DNA of 17,680 bases from Sulfurimonas sp. (GTDB taxonomy: Bacteria > Campylobacterota > Campylobacteria > Campylobacterales > Sulfurimonadaceae), in assembly GCA_021157665.1 (NCBI GenBank), contig JAGGWE010000092.1:1-17680 (forward strand), given 5' to 3'. The notes under the pieces are model-generated. The model did not search any database. It was not told the origin of the DNA and saw only the letters and a program-made list of their open reading frames with translations. Made by a program: the position numbers and the translations under genes. Positions 1 to 6,568 of the stretch are shown here, piece after piece; the stretch's first letter is position 1, and the number at the start of each line of letters is the position of its first letter.

Positions 1-863
1 AAAGAGTTTGGTAGAGTTTTCATAAAATTAAGAAGTTCAAGAGTTTGAGCTTTTCCAAATCCTCTTTTCATAATACGAAGCATATCATCATTTACATGTT
101 GAATTGGCATATCAAAATAGTTGTGAAAGATTTTACTTTTTGCAATATCTTTAAGTAAAGATATAGTGGTGGTAGATGGGTAAAGATACAAAATACGAGC
201 AGAAGTAACACCCTCAATTAACTCAATTCTTTGCATTAAACGAGATAAACCATCTTTAATATCTTCATCACGAAGATAAGAACTAGAGTCTTGAGAAACA
301 AAAGAAAAATCAAAATAACCTTTTGCAACAAGTCCCTCAATCTCTTTAACGATAGAGTCTAAGCTACGAGAGTTTAGCTTACCTTTAAAAGAGGGAATAG
401 CACAAAAACTACATGCTTGATTACAACCCTCTGATAGTTTGATATAAGCATGATAAGTTGAACCAGTTACAACTCTTTCTGCTCCATCTATTAGATAAAC
501 TTCCTCTGAAAAACGACTTTTTTTCTCAGCTAAAATCTCATCAATATTTTCATAATCGCCAACACCTGTAAAAATATCAACCTCAGGGATTTGATTGCAT
601 AAATCATCTTTATATCTTTCACTAAGACAACCTGCCATCACTAAAACAGAATCTTCTTTTCTTTGTTCATGCAGAGATAAAATTGTATTTATAGATTCCT
701 TTTTTGCAGCATCTATAAATCCACATGTATTTACGATGATAACATCAGCATTTTGGTTGTCATCAGTGAGTTCAAAGTTTTGAAGTTTACCTAGCATAAC
801 TTCTGTGTCAACAAGATTTTTTGTACAGCCCAGAGATACTATGTGAAGTTTATTATTAGCCAT
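1..863 (-). CDS. rimO: Ribosomal protein S12 methylthiotransferase RimO (3' part cut by window edge)
   Basis: RimO is a radical-SAM enzyme that adds a methylthio group to a conserved aspartate of ribosomal protein S12. About 287 residues are visible; the 3' end lies beyond base 1, and the family is usually near 435 residues. The N-terminal UPF0004 domain has its three cysteines at residues 13 (in SLGCTKNLVDTE), 47 (NTCGF) and 79 (AGCLSER). The radical-SAM CxxxCxxC follows at Cys147, Cys151 and Cys154 (EGCNQACSFC). The VDTE version of the first motif favours RimO over its relative MiaB. The start is the ATG at 863, with AAGGAAA about 9 bases upstream. It is divergent from the flavoprotein gene at 924, and the two share a symmetric promoter. 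Confidence 0.96.
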   Translation of the reverse strand, partial: MANNKLHIVSLGCTKNLVDTEVMLGKLQNFELTDDNQNADVIIVNTCGFIDAAKKESINTILSLHEQRKEDSVLVMAGCLSERYKDDLCNQIPEVDIFTGVGDYENIDEILAEKKSRFSEEVYLIDGAERVVTGSTYHAYIKLSEGCNQACSFCAIPSFKGKLNSRSLDSIVKEIEGLVAKGYFDFSFVSQDSSSYLRDEDIKDGLSRLMQRIELIEGVTSARILYLYPSTTTISLLKDIAKSKIFHNYFDMPIQHVNDDMLRIMKRGFGKAQTLELLNFMKTLPNS

Positions 864-902
864 TTTTACCGTTTCCTTGATTAAGAAATATAATTTTTTT
901 GT

Positions 903-917
903 ATTATACAGTATAAT
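903..917. promoter_or_regulatory. Palindromic divergent -10 promoter pair
   Basis: The perfect palindrome ATTATACAGTATAAT (7-bp arms, one central base) contains TATAAT on the plus strand (912-917) and on the minus strand (908-903). The plus box ends 6 bases before the ATG at 924, so the start site would fall at or next to that ATG. The minus box would start rimO mRNA near 896, upstream of its AAGGAAA ribosome binding site. A T-rich stretch sits at 892-900 and no clear -35 box is seen, as is usual in Campylobacterota. Confidence 0.7.
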
Positions 918-923
918 TGCTTT

Positions 924-2093
924 ATGAAAATATATGATGTTTTAATCCTTGGTGGTGGGGCTAGTTCTTTGATGTGTGCAAGTCATTTAAAAAGTTCTTG
1001 GCATGTGGGAATAGTGGATAATAATCCGAAAGTTTGTACTAAACTAAAAATCTCTGGTGGTGGTAAATGTAATATCACAAATGTAGATGTAAGTGTAAAT
1101 AATTTTGATGGAGATTCTGAATTAATAAATAATGTTATTAATATTTTTTCACGGGATGATTTGTTAAACTTTTTAGATAGAAACGGTGTCGAGCCTGAAA
1201 TAAGAAAAAATCGTTATTACTTTTGTCGTAAATCTTCAGATGAAATTATAAATGTACTAAAGAAACAATCTCGGCATGTGGAAACACTTTTAAATACCAC
1301 AATAATAGAAGTAAAAAAAGTAGATAATATTTTTGAGGTAAAAACTTCAAGAGGTGTTTTAAAAGCTAAAAAGTTAGTAGTAGCAACAGGAGCAAAAAGT
1401 TTTAAAACTTTAGGGGCAACAGATATTGGTTTAAAAATAGCAAAAGATTTTGGTTTAAAAGTAAAAGAGTTTACTCCAGCTCTTGTTGGGATGACACTGC
1501 AACCCGAGCAGTTTTGGATGAAAGAACTAAGTGGATTAAGTTGCTTCGTAAATATAAAAGTGGAGGATAAACTCTTAAAAGAGGAGATGCTTTTTGCCCA
1601 TAAAGGGATAAGTGGACCTGCAATTTTATCTGCTTCACTTTACTGGAAAAAGGGAAATATGGGTATAGATTTTCTTCCAAATGAGAATATATTTCAACTG
1701 ATAAAAGGAAGTAAAAAACTTTTAAGTTCGGTAATGCCACTTCCTAAAAGATTATCAAAGGCGATTTTAAAGGCGATTGGTGTTGAAGATGTGGAGTGTA
1801 AAAAGATAACTCCACCCACAACCAAGGAGGACAGGCATGCCAAAGTATTGTTAGAAGCTATACATAAGTATGAGTTTGCACCAGCAGGAAACTTTGGTTT
1901 TACGAAGGCAGAAGTATGTCGTGGTGGTGTTTTGGCATGTGGGCTTAATCCACAAACTTTAGAATCTTGGTATGTGGAGAATTTATACTTTATAGGTGAA
2001 GTTGTTGATGTGACAGGTGAACTTGGTGGATATAATTTTCAGTGGGCATTTAGTAGTGCTGTTGTTTGTGCCAAAGCATTAAATAGGATATAA
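924..2093 (+). CDS. NAD(P)/FAD-dependent oxidoreductase, HI0933/BaiN family
   Basis: This is a 389-residue flavoprotein, the normal length for the HI0933/YhiN/BaiN family. An N-terminal Rossmann FAD-binding motif is at residues 8-17 (ILGGGASSLMCA), followed by the family signature LKISGGGKCNITN near residue 43. A second nucleotide-contact motif, VVATGAKSF, lies in the middle. The C-terminal FAD motif reads LYFIGEVVDVTGELGGYNFQWAFSSA. Family members are poorly characterised; BaiN of Clostridium was linked to bile-acid metabolism, but the role in most bacteria is unknown. No ribosome binding site precedes the ATG and a -10 box ends 6 bases before it, which suggests a leaderless mRNA. The gene carries three copies of the 9-mer GGCATGTGG. 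The small secreted protein follows after 29 bases and may be co-transcribed. Confidence 0.93.
   Translation: MKIYDVLILGGGASSLMCASHLKSSWHVGIVDNNPKVCTKLKISGGGKCNITNVDVSVNNFDGDSELINNVINIFSRDDLLNFLDRNGVEPEIRKNRYYFCRKSSDEIINVLKKQSRHVETLLNTTIIEVKKVDNIFEVKTSRGVLKAKKLVVATGAKSFKTLGATDIGLKIAKDFGLKVKEFTPALVGMTLQPEQFWMKELSGLSCFVNIKVEDKLLKEEMLFAHKGISGPAILSASLYWKKGNMGIDFLPNENIFQLIKGSKKLLSSVMPLPKRLSKAILKAIGVEDVECKKITPPTTKEDRHAKVLLEAIHKYEFAPAGNFGFTKAEVCRGGVLACGLNPQTLESWYVENLYFIGEVVDVTGELGGYNFQWAFSSAVVCAKALNRI
1010..1942 (+). repeat. Three copies of the 9-mer GGCATGTGG
   Basis: Exact copies lie at 1010-1018, 1273-1281 and 1934-1942, all inside the flavoprotein gene. They are read in two different frames (as His-Val and as Ala-Cys-Gly), so protein sequence does not explain them. 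See the matching cluster at 13753-14932. Confidence 0.6.
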
Positions 2094-2122
2094 TAATTTA
2101 GATATAAAAAAAGGGGTAAATT

Positions 2123-2455
2123 ATGAAGTTTATATTGGTATTACTTTTAACATTTAGTTTTTCTATTGCTGATTATTTAGTAAAAAAAACATTAGCTTGT
2201 CCAAGTATTATGTTGTTAAAAAAAGCACCAGTGAATGAGGGTGAGAGTGGAATGGATTTAACACTATATTCAATTGCAAATAATTGTATGGTTCTTTCTA
2301 AAAAAGACAAGATAGAAGCGATAGGCTATGATTCAAGAAATTCAAAAGAGATATTTCAAAAAATCTTACATAAAAAAACTGCTAAAGAGTTGTTTATTTT
2401 AAGAAGTACAATAATGGTAGAACAAAGTGGAAAGAAAAATAGATTGAGATTTTAA
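2123..2455 (+). CDS. Small secreted protein of unknown function
   Basis: I do not recognise this 110-residue protein. It starts with a clear Sec signal peptide: Lys2, a hydrophobic core through residue 15 and a likely cleavage after Ala16 (FSFSIA/DY). The mature part would be about 94 residues, basic, with only two cysteines (Cys26 and Cys55) that could form one disulfide in the periplasm. The C-terminal half is charged (KDKIEAIGYDSRN, KKTAKELF) and ends in basic residues. AGGGG lies 6-7 bases before the ATG. It follows the flavoprotein gene by 29 bases on the same strand and is followed by cheB after 40 bases, so it could belong to either unit; no function follows from that. Confidence 0.75.
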   Translation: MKFILVLLLTFSFSIADYLVKKTLACPSIMLLKKAPVNEGESGMDLTLYSIANNCMVLSKKDKIEAIGYDSRNSKEIFQKILHKKTAKELFILRSTIMVEQSGKKNRLRF

Positions 2456-2495
2456 TATTTTTTTATTAATTAAATTAAGGGGTTAAAGTCAAAAT

Positions 2496-3074
2496 TTGAA
2501 ACATTCAGAACCTAAAAAAGTTGTTCTAATCGGTGCCTCCACTGGAGGACCAGGACAAATTCAAAAAATAGTAAATTCATTGGTAGAACTTCAAGATACA
2601 ACAGTAATAATTGCTCAGCATATGGTTGATGGATTTATGGATAGTTTTACCTCAAGAGTTCAAAATAGTAGTTGTAATAATGTGAGCCTTGCAAAAGATA
2701 ATCAACCTTGTCAAAAGACCAATATATATATTTGCGAGGGAGAAACAAAGTTATTTAAAAGTAATTTAAACTTGTTGTTTGCTCAAAAAAAATCTTCTTT
2801 AAATTCATATAATCCAAATATAAATATTTTGTTTAATTCATTTGTTCCATTATGTAAAGATATAGAAATATTATCTGTTATCTTAACTGGAATTGGAGAT
2901 GATGGGGTGGAAGCGTGTAAAAATTTAAGTATAAATGGTGCAAGATGTATCACTGAAAGTAAAGATAGTGCTATTGTAGATGGTATGCCAAATCGTGCAA
3001 GAGCAATCGTCCCAAATATAGAAGTATATGATATGGAAAAAATAGTAAAAATAATAAGTGAGTTTTGTGAGTAA
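2496..3074 (+). CDS. cheB: CheB-type protein-glutamate methylesterase without receiver domain
   Basis: The protein removes methyl groups from receptor glutamates during chemotactic adaptation. It is 192 residues and consists only of the CheB catalytic domain. The catalytic triad is visible as Ser15 in GASTGGPGQI, His42 in IIAQHM and Asp136 in LTGIGDDGVEA. There is no N-terminal response-regulator domain; enterobacterial CheB is about 350 residues, and loss of the receiver is known for Campylobacter CheB. The only usable start is TTG at 2496, since an in-frame TAA lies at 2484; AAGGGG at 2477-2482 is rather far upstream (13 bases). The stop TAA at 3072-3074 overlaps the left tip of an inverted-repeat element that separates it from cheR. 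Confidence 0.93.
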   Translation: MKHSEPKKVVLIGASTGGPGQIQKIVNSLVELQDTTVIIAQHMVDGFMDSFTSRVQNSSCNNVSLAKDNQPCQKTNIYICEGETKLFKSNLNLLFAQKKSSLNSYNPNINILFNSFVPLCKDIEILSVILTGIGDDGVEACKNLSINGARCITESKDSAIVDGMPNRARAIVPNIEVYDMEKIVKIISEFCE

Positions 3075-3250
3075 GTACCTCTCCCTAAAGAACTCCAATT
3101 TCAGAAGCTTAAAAAGAGGGCTAATGTAAGGCGAAGATTTGTAGGAGCTACTAGTAGCTTTTGCTATGCCCTTTGGGTACAAGAATTTTCAACGAAGCAG
3201 TAGCCCTCTTTTTAAGCTTCTGAAATTGGGGTTCTTTAGGGAGAGATACT
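3074..3250. mobile_element. MITE-like inverted-repeat element with TA duplication
   Basis: Arms at 3072-3123 and 3201-3252 are inverted copies matching at 50 of 52 positions (mismatches 3078/3246 and 3094/3230). Counting the outermost TA at each end as a target duplication leaves a 177-bp element with 50-bp terminal repeats and a 77-bp core. The core has no convincing gene but holds a perfect 14-bp palindrome, AGCTACTAGTAGCT, at 3146-3159. Deleting the element plus one TA joins GAG-TA-ATG, so cheB TAA and cheR ATG would overlap as TAATG. The first base of the element completes the present cheB stop codon. No transposase is encoded, and I saw no second copy here. A very long terminator or attenuator hairpin is the alternative reading. 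Confidence 0.7.
3238..3246 (+). promoter_or_regulatory. cheR ribosome binding site supplied by the repeat arm
   Basis: AGGGAGAGA ends 6 bases before the cheR ATG at 3253 and is the strongest Shine-Dalgarno candidate there. It lies entirely in the right arm of the inverted-repeat element, so translation of cheR seems to depend on element sequence. Pairing with the left arm would bury it in the stem. Confidence 0.65.
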
Positions 3251-3252
3251 TA

Positions 3253-4029
3253 ATGTTTAGTTTTTTAAAGAAAAAAGAAAAAGTGATTGAAAATACAAAA
3301 ATTATATATCAAGAAAATTATAATGATATAGAACCTATTTCAAAATATTTTCATAATGAAACAGGAATTACTTTTGATAAACAAATTAGTATATTAAAAA
3401 GTAAGGTTACCTCTTTTTGTAAGCAAAGATATATTTACTCATTTTCAAAACTATTAGAAGATATTAAGGTAAACCAAACTTTAAAACAAGAGTTAATAGA
3501 TTCTTTAACAACAAATGAAACATTTTTTTATAGAGAGTTTAAGCAGATAAAAGAGTTAGTTGAACTTGTTAAAAAAACCAACCGAGAGATAAATATATTA
3601 TGCGCTCCATCTTCAACAGGTGAAGAACCATACTCTATTGCAATAGCTTTACTTGAATCTGCTATATCTGCTTCAAGTTTTAATATAGTAGGTATTGATA
3701 TAAATTCAGACGCTATTTTAAAAGCCCAAAAAGCTATCTATGGAGAAAGAAATATTAGAAATTTATCTGATGAAATAATCTCAAACTATTTTACTAAAGA
3801 TAATAATAAATATATTTTAAATCAAAATATCAAGTCTCTTGTGAGATTTAAAATTGCTAATCTTTTTGATAATTCATTTAAAGATATTGGAAAATTTGAT
3901 TTTGTATTTTCTAGGAATATGCTTATATATTTTGATAAAGAAACAAAACTAAAGGCTAAATCTATCTTAGAAAGTATGAGAAAGAATGACAATCATAAAG
4001 TATTTTTTGGACATGCAGATCTGTTTTAA
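3253..4029 (+). CDS. cheR: Chemotaxis protein methyltransferase CheR
   Basis: CheR methylates receptor glutamates using S-adenosylmethionine, opposing CheB. The protein is 258 residues from the ATG at 3253. The N-terminal helical part holds TTNETFFYRE at 86-95. The SAM site is CAPSSTGEEPYS at 117-128, where CAPSS replaces the more usual A-G/C-CS but STGEEPYS is intact. IVGIDINSDAILKAQ follows, then FSRNMLIYF near residue 220. The frame stays open upstream to 3166, but that extension only translates the repeat arm; the ATG at 3253 has a good ribosome binding site and the typical protein start. Pairing with cheB is conserved in Campylobacterota. The tRNA-Val gene converges on its 3' end. Confidence 0.95.
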   Translation: MFSFLKKKEKVIENTKIIYQENYNDIEPISKYFHNETGITFDKQISILKSKVTSFCKQRYIYSFSKLLEDIKVNQTLKQELIDSLTTNETFFYREFKQIKELVELVKKTNREINILCAPSSTGEEPYSIAIALLESAISASSFNIVGIDINSDAILKAQKAIYGERNIRNLSDEIISNYFTKDNNKYILNQNIKSLVRFKIANLFDNSFKDIGKFDFVFSRNMLIYFDKETKLKAKSILESMRKNDNHKVFFGHADLF

Positions 4030-4048
4030 ATCTATTTAAGTGTTTGTA

Positions 4049-4123
4049 TGGTGCTCGATACTGGACTTGAACCAGTGACCACCTCCATGTCATGGAGGCA
4101 CTCTACCACTGAGTTAATCGAGC
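4049..4123 (-). tRNA. tRNA-Val (anticodon GAC)
   Basis: A full cloverleaf reads on the minus strand: acceptor stem GCTCGAT/ATCGAGC, D arm ACTC-GAGT, anticodon stem CCTCC/GGAGG with loop ATGACAT (anticodon GAC), variable loop TGGTC, T arm ACTGG-TTCAAGT-CCAGT, then A73 and an encoded CCA. GAC reads the valine codons GUC and GUU. A weak upstream TAAAAT on the minus strand (4142-4137) could be its -10 box. Confidence 0.97.
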
Positions 4124-4221
4124 AGAATAAAAAAGAATTTTATCTAAAGAATCTTAAACTAAATTTTTTTTATTTCTTTTTAAAAGAGATCTATTTTTAT
4201 CTGTAATTTATGTTTATTAAG

Positions 4222-4229
4222 TGTATAAT
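4222..4229 (+). promoter_or_regulatory. pckA promoter, extended -10
   Basis: TGTATAAT at 4222-4229 is a perfect -10 box with the TG extension. The start site would be near 4236, leaving a leader of under 30 bases that contains GAGAG at 4253-4257 before the ATG at 4264. No convincing -35 box is seen. Confidence 0.65.
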
Positions 4230-4263
4230 TCTGTTATTAAAATATACCACTTGAGAGTAAACT

Positions 4264-5847
4264 ATGAAATTAGCTGAATTAGAAGAGTTAGGACTTAAAA
4301 ATGTTGGTCAGGTTTTTCATAACCTTAGTTACGATGACTTAATAAAGCATGAGCTTGATAACGATGAAGTAAAGCAAACTAAAACTGGTGCATTAGCTGT
4401 TGATACAGGGATATTCACTGGTCGTAGTCCAAAAGATAAGTACTTTGTTGATTGTGACCCATCAAATAAATATATAGCGTGGGGTGATGTAAATCAAAAA
4501 ATTACTGCTGATATTTTTGCAGAACTTTTAGTAGTTGCACAAGAACAACTTTCAAATAAAGATCTTTATGTTTCTGATGTATTTTGTGGTTCAAGTGCTG
4601 CTTCAAAAAAATCAGTTCGTTTTATTTCAGAAATAGCTTGGCAATCACATTTTGTAAAAAATATGTTTATTCGTCCAACAGAATCAGAACTTGAAGTTTT
4701 TAAATCTGATTTTACATTTTTAAGTGCATCAAAAGCAGTAAATGACAAATGGAAAGAACATGGACTAAATTCAGAAGTATTTGTACTTTTTGATATAGAA
4801 AACAATCTAGCAATTATGGGTGGAACATGGTACGGTGGTGAGTTGAAAAAAGGAATTTTCTCAATGATGAATTACTGGTTGCCATTAGAGGGTAAACTCC
4901 CTATGCACTGTTCTGCAAATGTTGGAGAAAAAGGTGATACTGCACTTTTCTTTGGACTGAGTGGAACTGGTAAAACTACTCTTTCTACCGATCCTCATCG
5001 TGCTTTAATCGGTGATGATGAACATGGTTGGGATAACTATGGAGTATTTAACTTTGAGGGTGGTTGTTATGCGAAAGTAATCAACCTTGATGGTAAAAGT
5101 GAGCCAGAGATTTATAATGCTATTAGAACAAATGCTCTTTTAGAAAATGTTGTGATGTATGGTGAAGGTGAAGTTGATTATGAGGATGGAAGCAAGACTG
5201 AAAACACTCGTGTTTCTTACCCAATCGAACATATAGGAAATCATAAAAGAGATCTTATGGCTGGTCATCCACAAAACATCATTTTTTTAACTGCTGATGC
5301 TTTTGGTGTTTTACCTCCAGTTTCTAAACTTACTAAAGAACAAGCTATGTACTACTTTTTAAGTGGTTATACAGCAAAAGTTGCTGGAACTGAGCGTGGA
5401 ATAACTGAACCTGTTGCAACTTTTTCTGCTTGTTTTGGTGAAGCATTTTTACCTCTTCATCCGACAGTTTATGCAAAACTTCTTGGTAAAAAAATTGATG
5501 AGCATAATGTAAATGTTTATTTAGTTAACACTGGCTGGACTGGTGGTGGTTACGGTGTTGGTAAAAGAATGAGTATCAAAAATACTCGTGCATGTATAAA
5601 TGCTATTTTAGATGGAAGTATTAAAGAGAGTGAGTTTGATACTACTAAAACATTTAGATTAAATGTTCCAAAAACTTTAGGAGATATTAAACCAGAGATT
5701 CTTAATCCTCGTAATGCTTGGGAAGATAAAGAAGAATTTGATAAAACTAGAGATAAATTAGCAGAGATGTTTATTAAAAATTATACAAAGTATCAAGATG
5801 GAGATCATACTGATTATGCACCATTTGGACCAATAGTAGAGAGTTAA
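4264..5847 (+). CDS. pckA: Phosphoenolpyruvate carboxykinase (ATP)
   Basis: The enzyme interconverts oxaloacetate plus ATP with phosphoenolpyruvate, carbon dioxide and ADP, linking the (reductive) TCA cycle to gluconeogenesis. Its 527 residues match the ATP-type family. Visible motifs are the substrate-binding TGRSPKDKY near residue 52, the kinase P-loop GLSGTGKTT at 231-239, the metal-binding LIGDDEHGWD at 248-257 with NFEGGCYAK after it, and the adenine-site region around TGWTGGGYGVG-KR. All catalytic signatures look intact. It has its own promoter (TGTATAAT at 4222-4229), and a large hairpin at 5877-5923 follows the stop, so it is probably monocistronic. In an autotroph it would feed sugar synthesis; that use is inference. 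Confidence 0.98.
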   Translation: MKLAELEELGLKNVGQVFHNLSYDDLIKHELDNDEVKQTKTGALAVDTGIFTGRSPKDKYFVDCDPSNKYIAWGDVNQKITADIFAELLVVAQEQLSNKDLYVSDVFCGSSAASKKSVRFISEIAWQSHFVKNMFIRPTESELEVFKSDFTFLSASKAVNDKWKEHGLNSEVFVLFDIENNLAIMGGTWYGGELKKGIFSMMNYWLPLEGKLPMHCSANVGEKGDTALFFGLSGTGKTTLSTDPHRALIGDDEHGWDNYGVFNFEGGCYAKVINLDGKSEPEIYNAIRTNALLENVVMYGEGEVDYEDGSKTENTRVSYPIEHIGNHKRDLMAGHPQNIIFLTADAFGVLPPVSKLTKEQAMYYFLSGYTAKVAGTERGITEPVATFSACFGEAFLPLHPTVYAKLLGKKIDEHNVNVYLVNTGWTGGGYGVGKRMSIKNTRACINAILDGSIKESEFDTTKTFRLNVPKTLGDIKPEILNPRNAWEDKEEFDKTRDKLAEMFIKNYTKYQDGDHTDYAPFGPIVES

Positions 5848-5876
5848 ATTTCTATCTTTACTGCATCTCTTGCATA

Positions 5877-5923
5877 AAAGTTGAAAATGGCAGGCTATAA
5901 AAGCCTAGCCTTATTTCAACTTT
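5877..5923. terminator. Hairpin between convergent pckA and the DedA-family gene
   Basis: AAAGTTGAAA (5877-5886) pairs perfectly with TTTCAACTTT (5914-5923), and inside it GGC/GGCT (5889-5896) pairs with AGCC/GCC (5902-5910). It lies 29 bases past the pckA stop and 63 bases past the convergent gene at 5987, so it may serve both. The run of T is short on either strand. Confidence 0.6.
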
Positions 5924-5986
5924 GGTACAATCTACAGCAAATCTAAAACTTTTAATATATACTTTGTTTGGGAATGAATATTTATA

Positions 5987-6556
5987 TTATTTAGAAACTT
6001 TTTTCTTGGTTGCTTTTTCCATATATAACCATAGTCCACCACCAAATAGTACAACTAACAATGGAGCAATCCAAGGTTCTTCACCAATTAATTTAGCAAG
6101 TTCAATTAGTGGCTCACCTGAATAATAACTGCCAAGTCCAACAACTAAAGTCCAAACTGCTGCACTAACTAGGTTTAAAATAGCAAATTTCTTAAAGTCA
6201 TATTTTGTTAAACCTATGGCGATAGGGATGAGAGTTTTTATACCATAAATAAATTTTTGTATTAGTATAATCCATGAACCATATTTTTTCATCATAACAT
6301 GTGCAAGTGCTAGTTTTCTTCTGTGTTTTTTAACACCCTCCATCATCATAGATTTTTGGTATCTTGCCATATAAAATAGTAAAACATCCCCTATTGCATT
6401 TGCTACAAATGCAACAGCCATTGAAGTTGCTAAATCCATTTTACCCATGTATGAAAGTACACCAGCACCAAGAAGTGCTACGAATCCTCCACCAAGTGAG
6501 TAAAGAAAAAGTCCTATATATCCATAAGTTGCTAAATTGCTAAAAGTATCTTCCAC
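5987..6556 (-). CDS. DedA/VTT-family inner-membrane protein
   Basis: This 189-residue protein has several membrane segments: GYIGLFLYSLGGGFVALLGAGVLSY, the TSMAVAFVANAIGDVLLFYMA region, FAILNLVSAAVWTLVVGLGSYY and PLLVVLFGGGLWLYM. The family signature appears near the middle: KYGSWIILIQKFIYGIKTLIPIAIG, equivalent to the F-R-F/Y-P-x-R-x-x-x-P-x-x-A-G motif. DedA/VTT proteins move lipids across membranes; some recycle undecaprenyl phosphate. Which lipid this one handles cannot be read from the sequence. The start is GTG at 6556, because a stop lies two codons upstream; AGGAT precedes it. It begins 12 bases after the uvrB stop and is probably translated from the same mRNA. The C-terminal tail is lysine-rich and likely cytoplasmic. 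Confidence 0.88.
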   Translation of the reverse strand: MEDTFSNLATYGYIGLFLYSLGGGFVALLGAGVLSYMGKMDLATSMAVAFVANAIGDVLLFYMARYQKSMMMEGVKKHRRKLALAHVMMKKYGSWIILIQKFIYGIKTLIPIAIGLTKYDFKKFAILNLVSAAVWTLVVGLGSYYSGEPLIELAKLIGEEPWIAPLLVVLFGGGLWLYMEKATKKKVSK

Positions 6557-6568
6557 ATATCATCCTAA

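Noticed and set aside
2925..3182. Minus-strand open frame of 85 codons containing ISPLFKLLKLEFFRERY
   Set aside because: It is antisense to cheB and reads into the inverted repeat. The similar peptide in the cheR upstream extension arises because the two arms are inverted copies, not because of a real protein.
3166..3252. N-terminal extension of CheR from ATG 3166
   Set aside because: The extra 29 residues translate the element arm; the ATG at 3253 has a strong ribosome binding site and gives the normal CheR length.
5922..6125. Plus-strand open frame of 67 codons
   Set aside because: It is antisense to the DedA-family gene and has no ribosome binding site or recognisable sequence.
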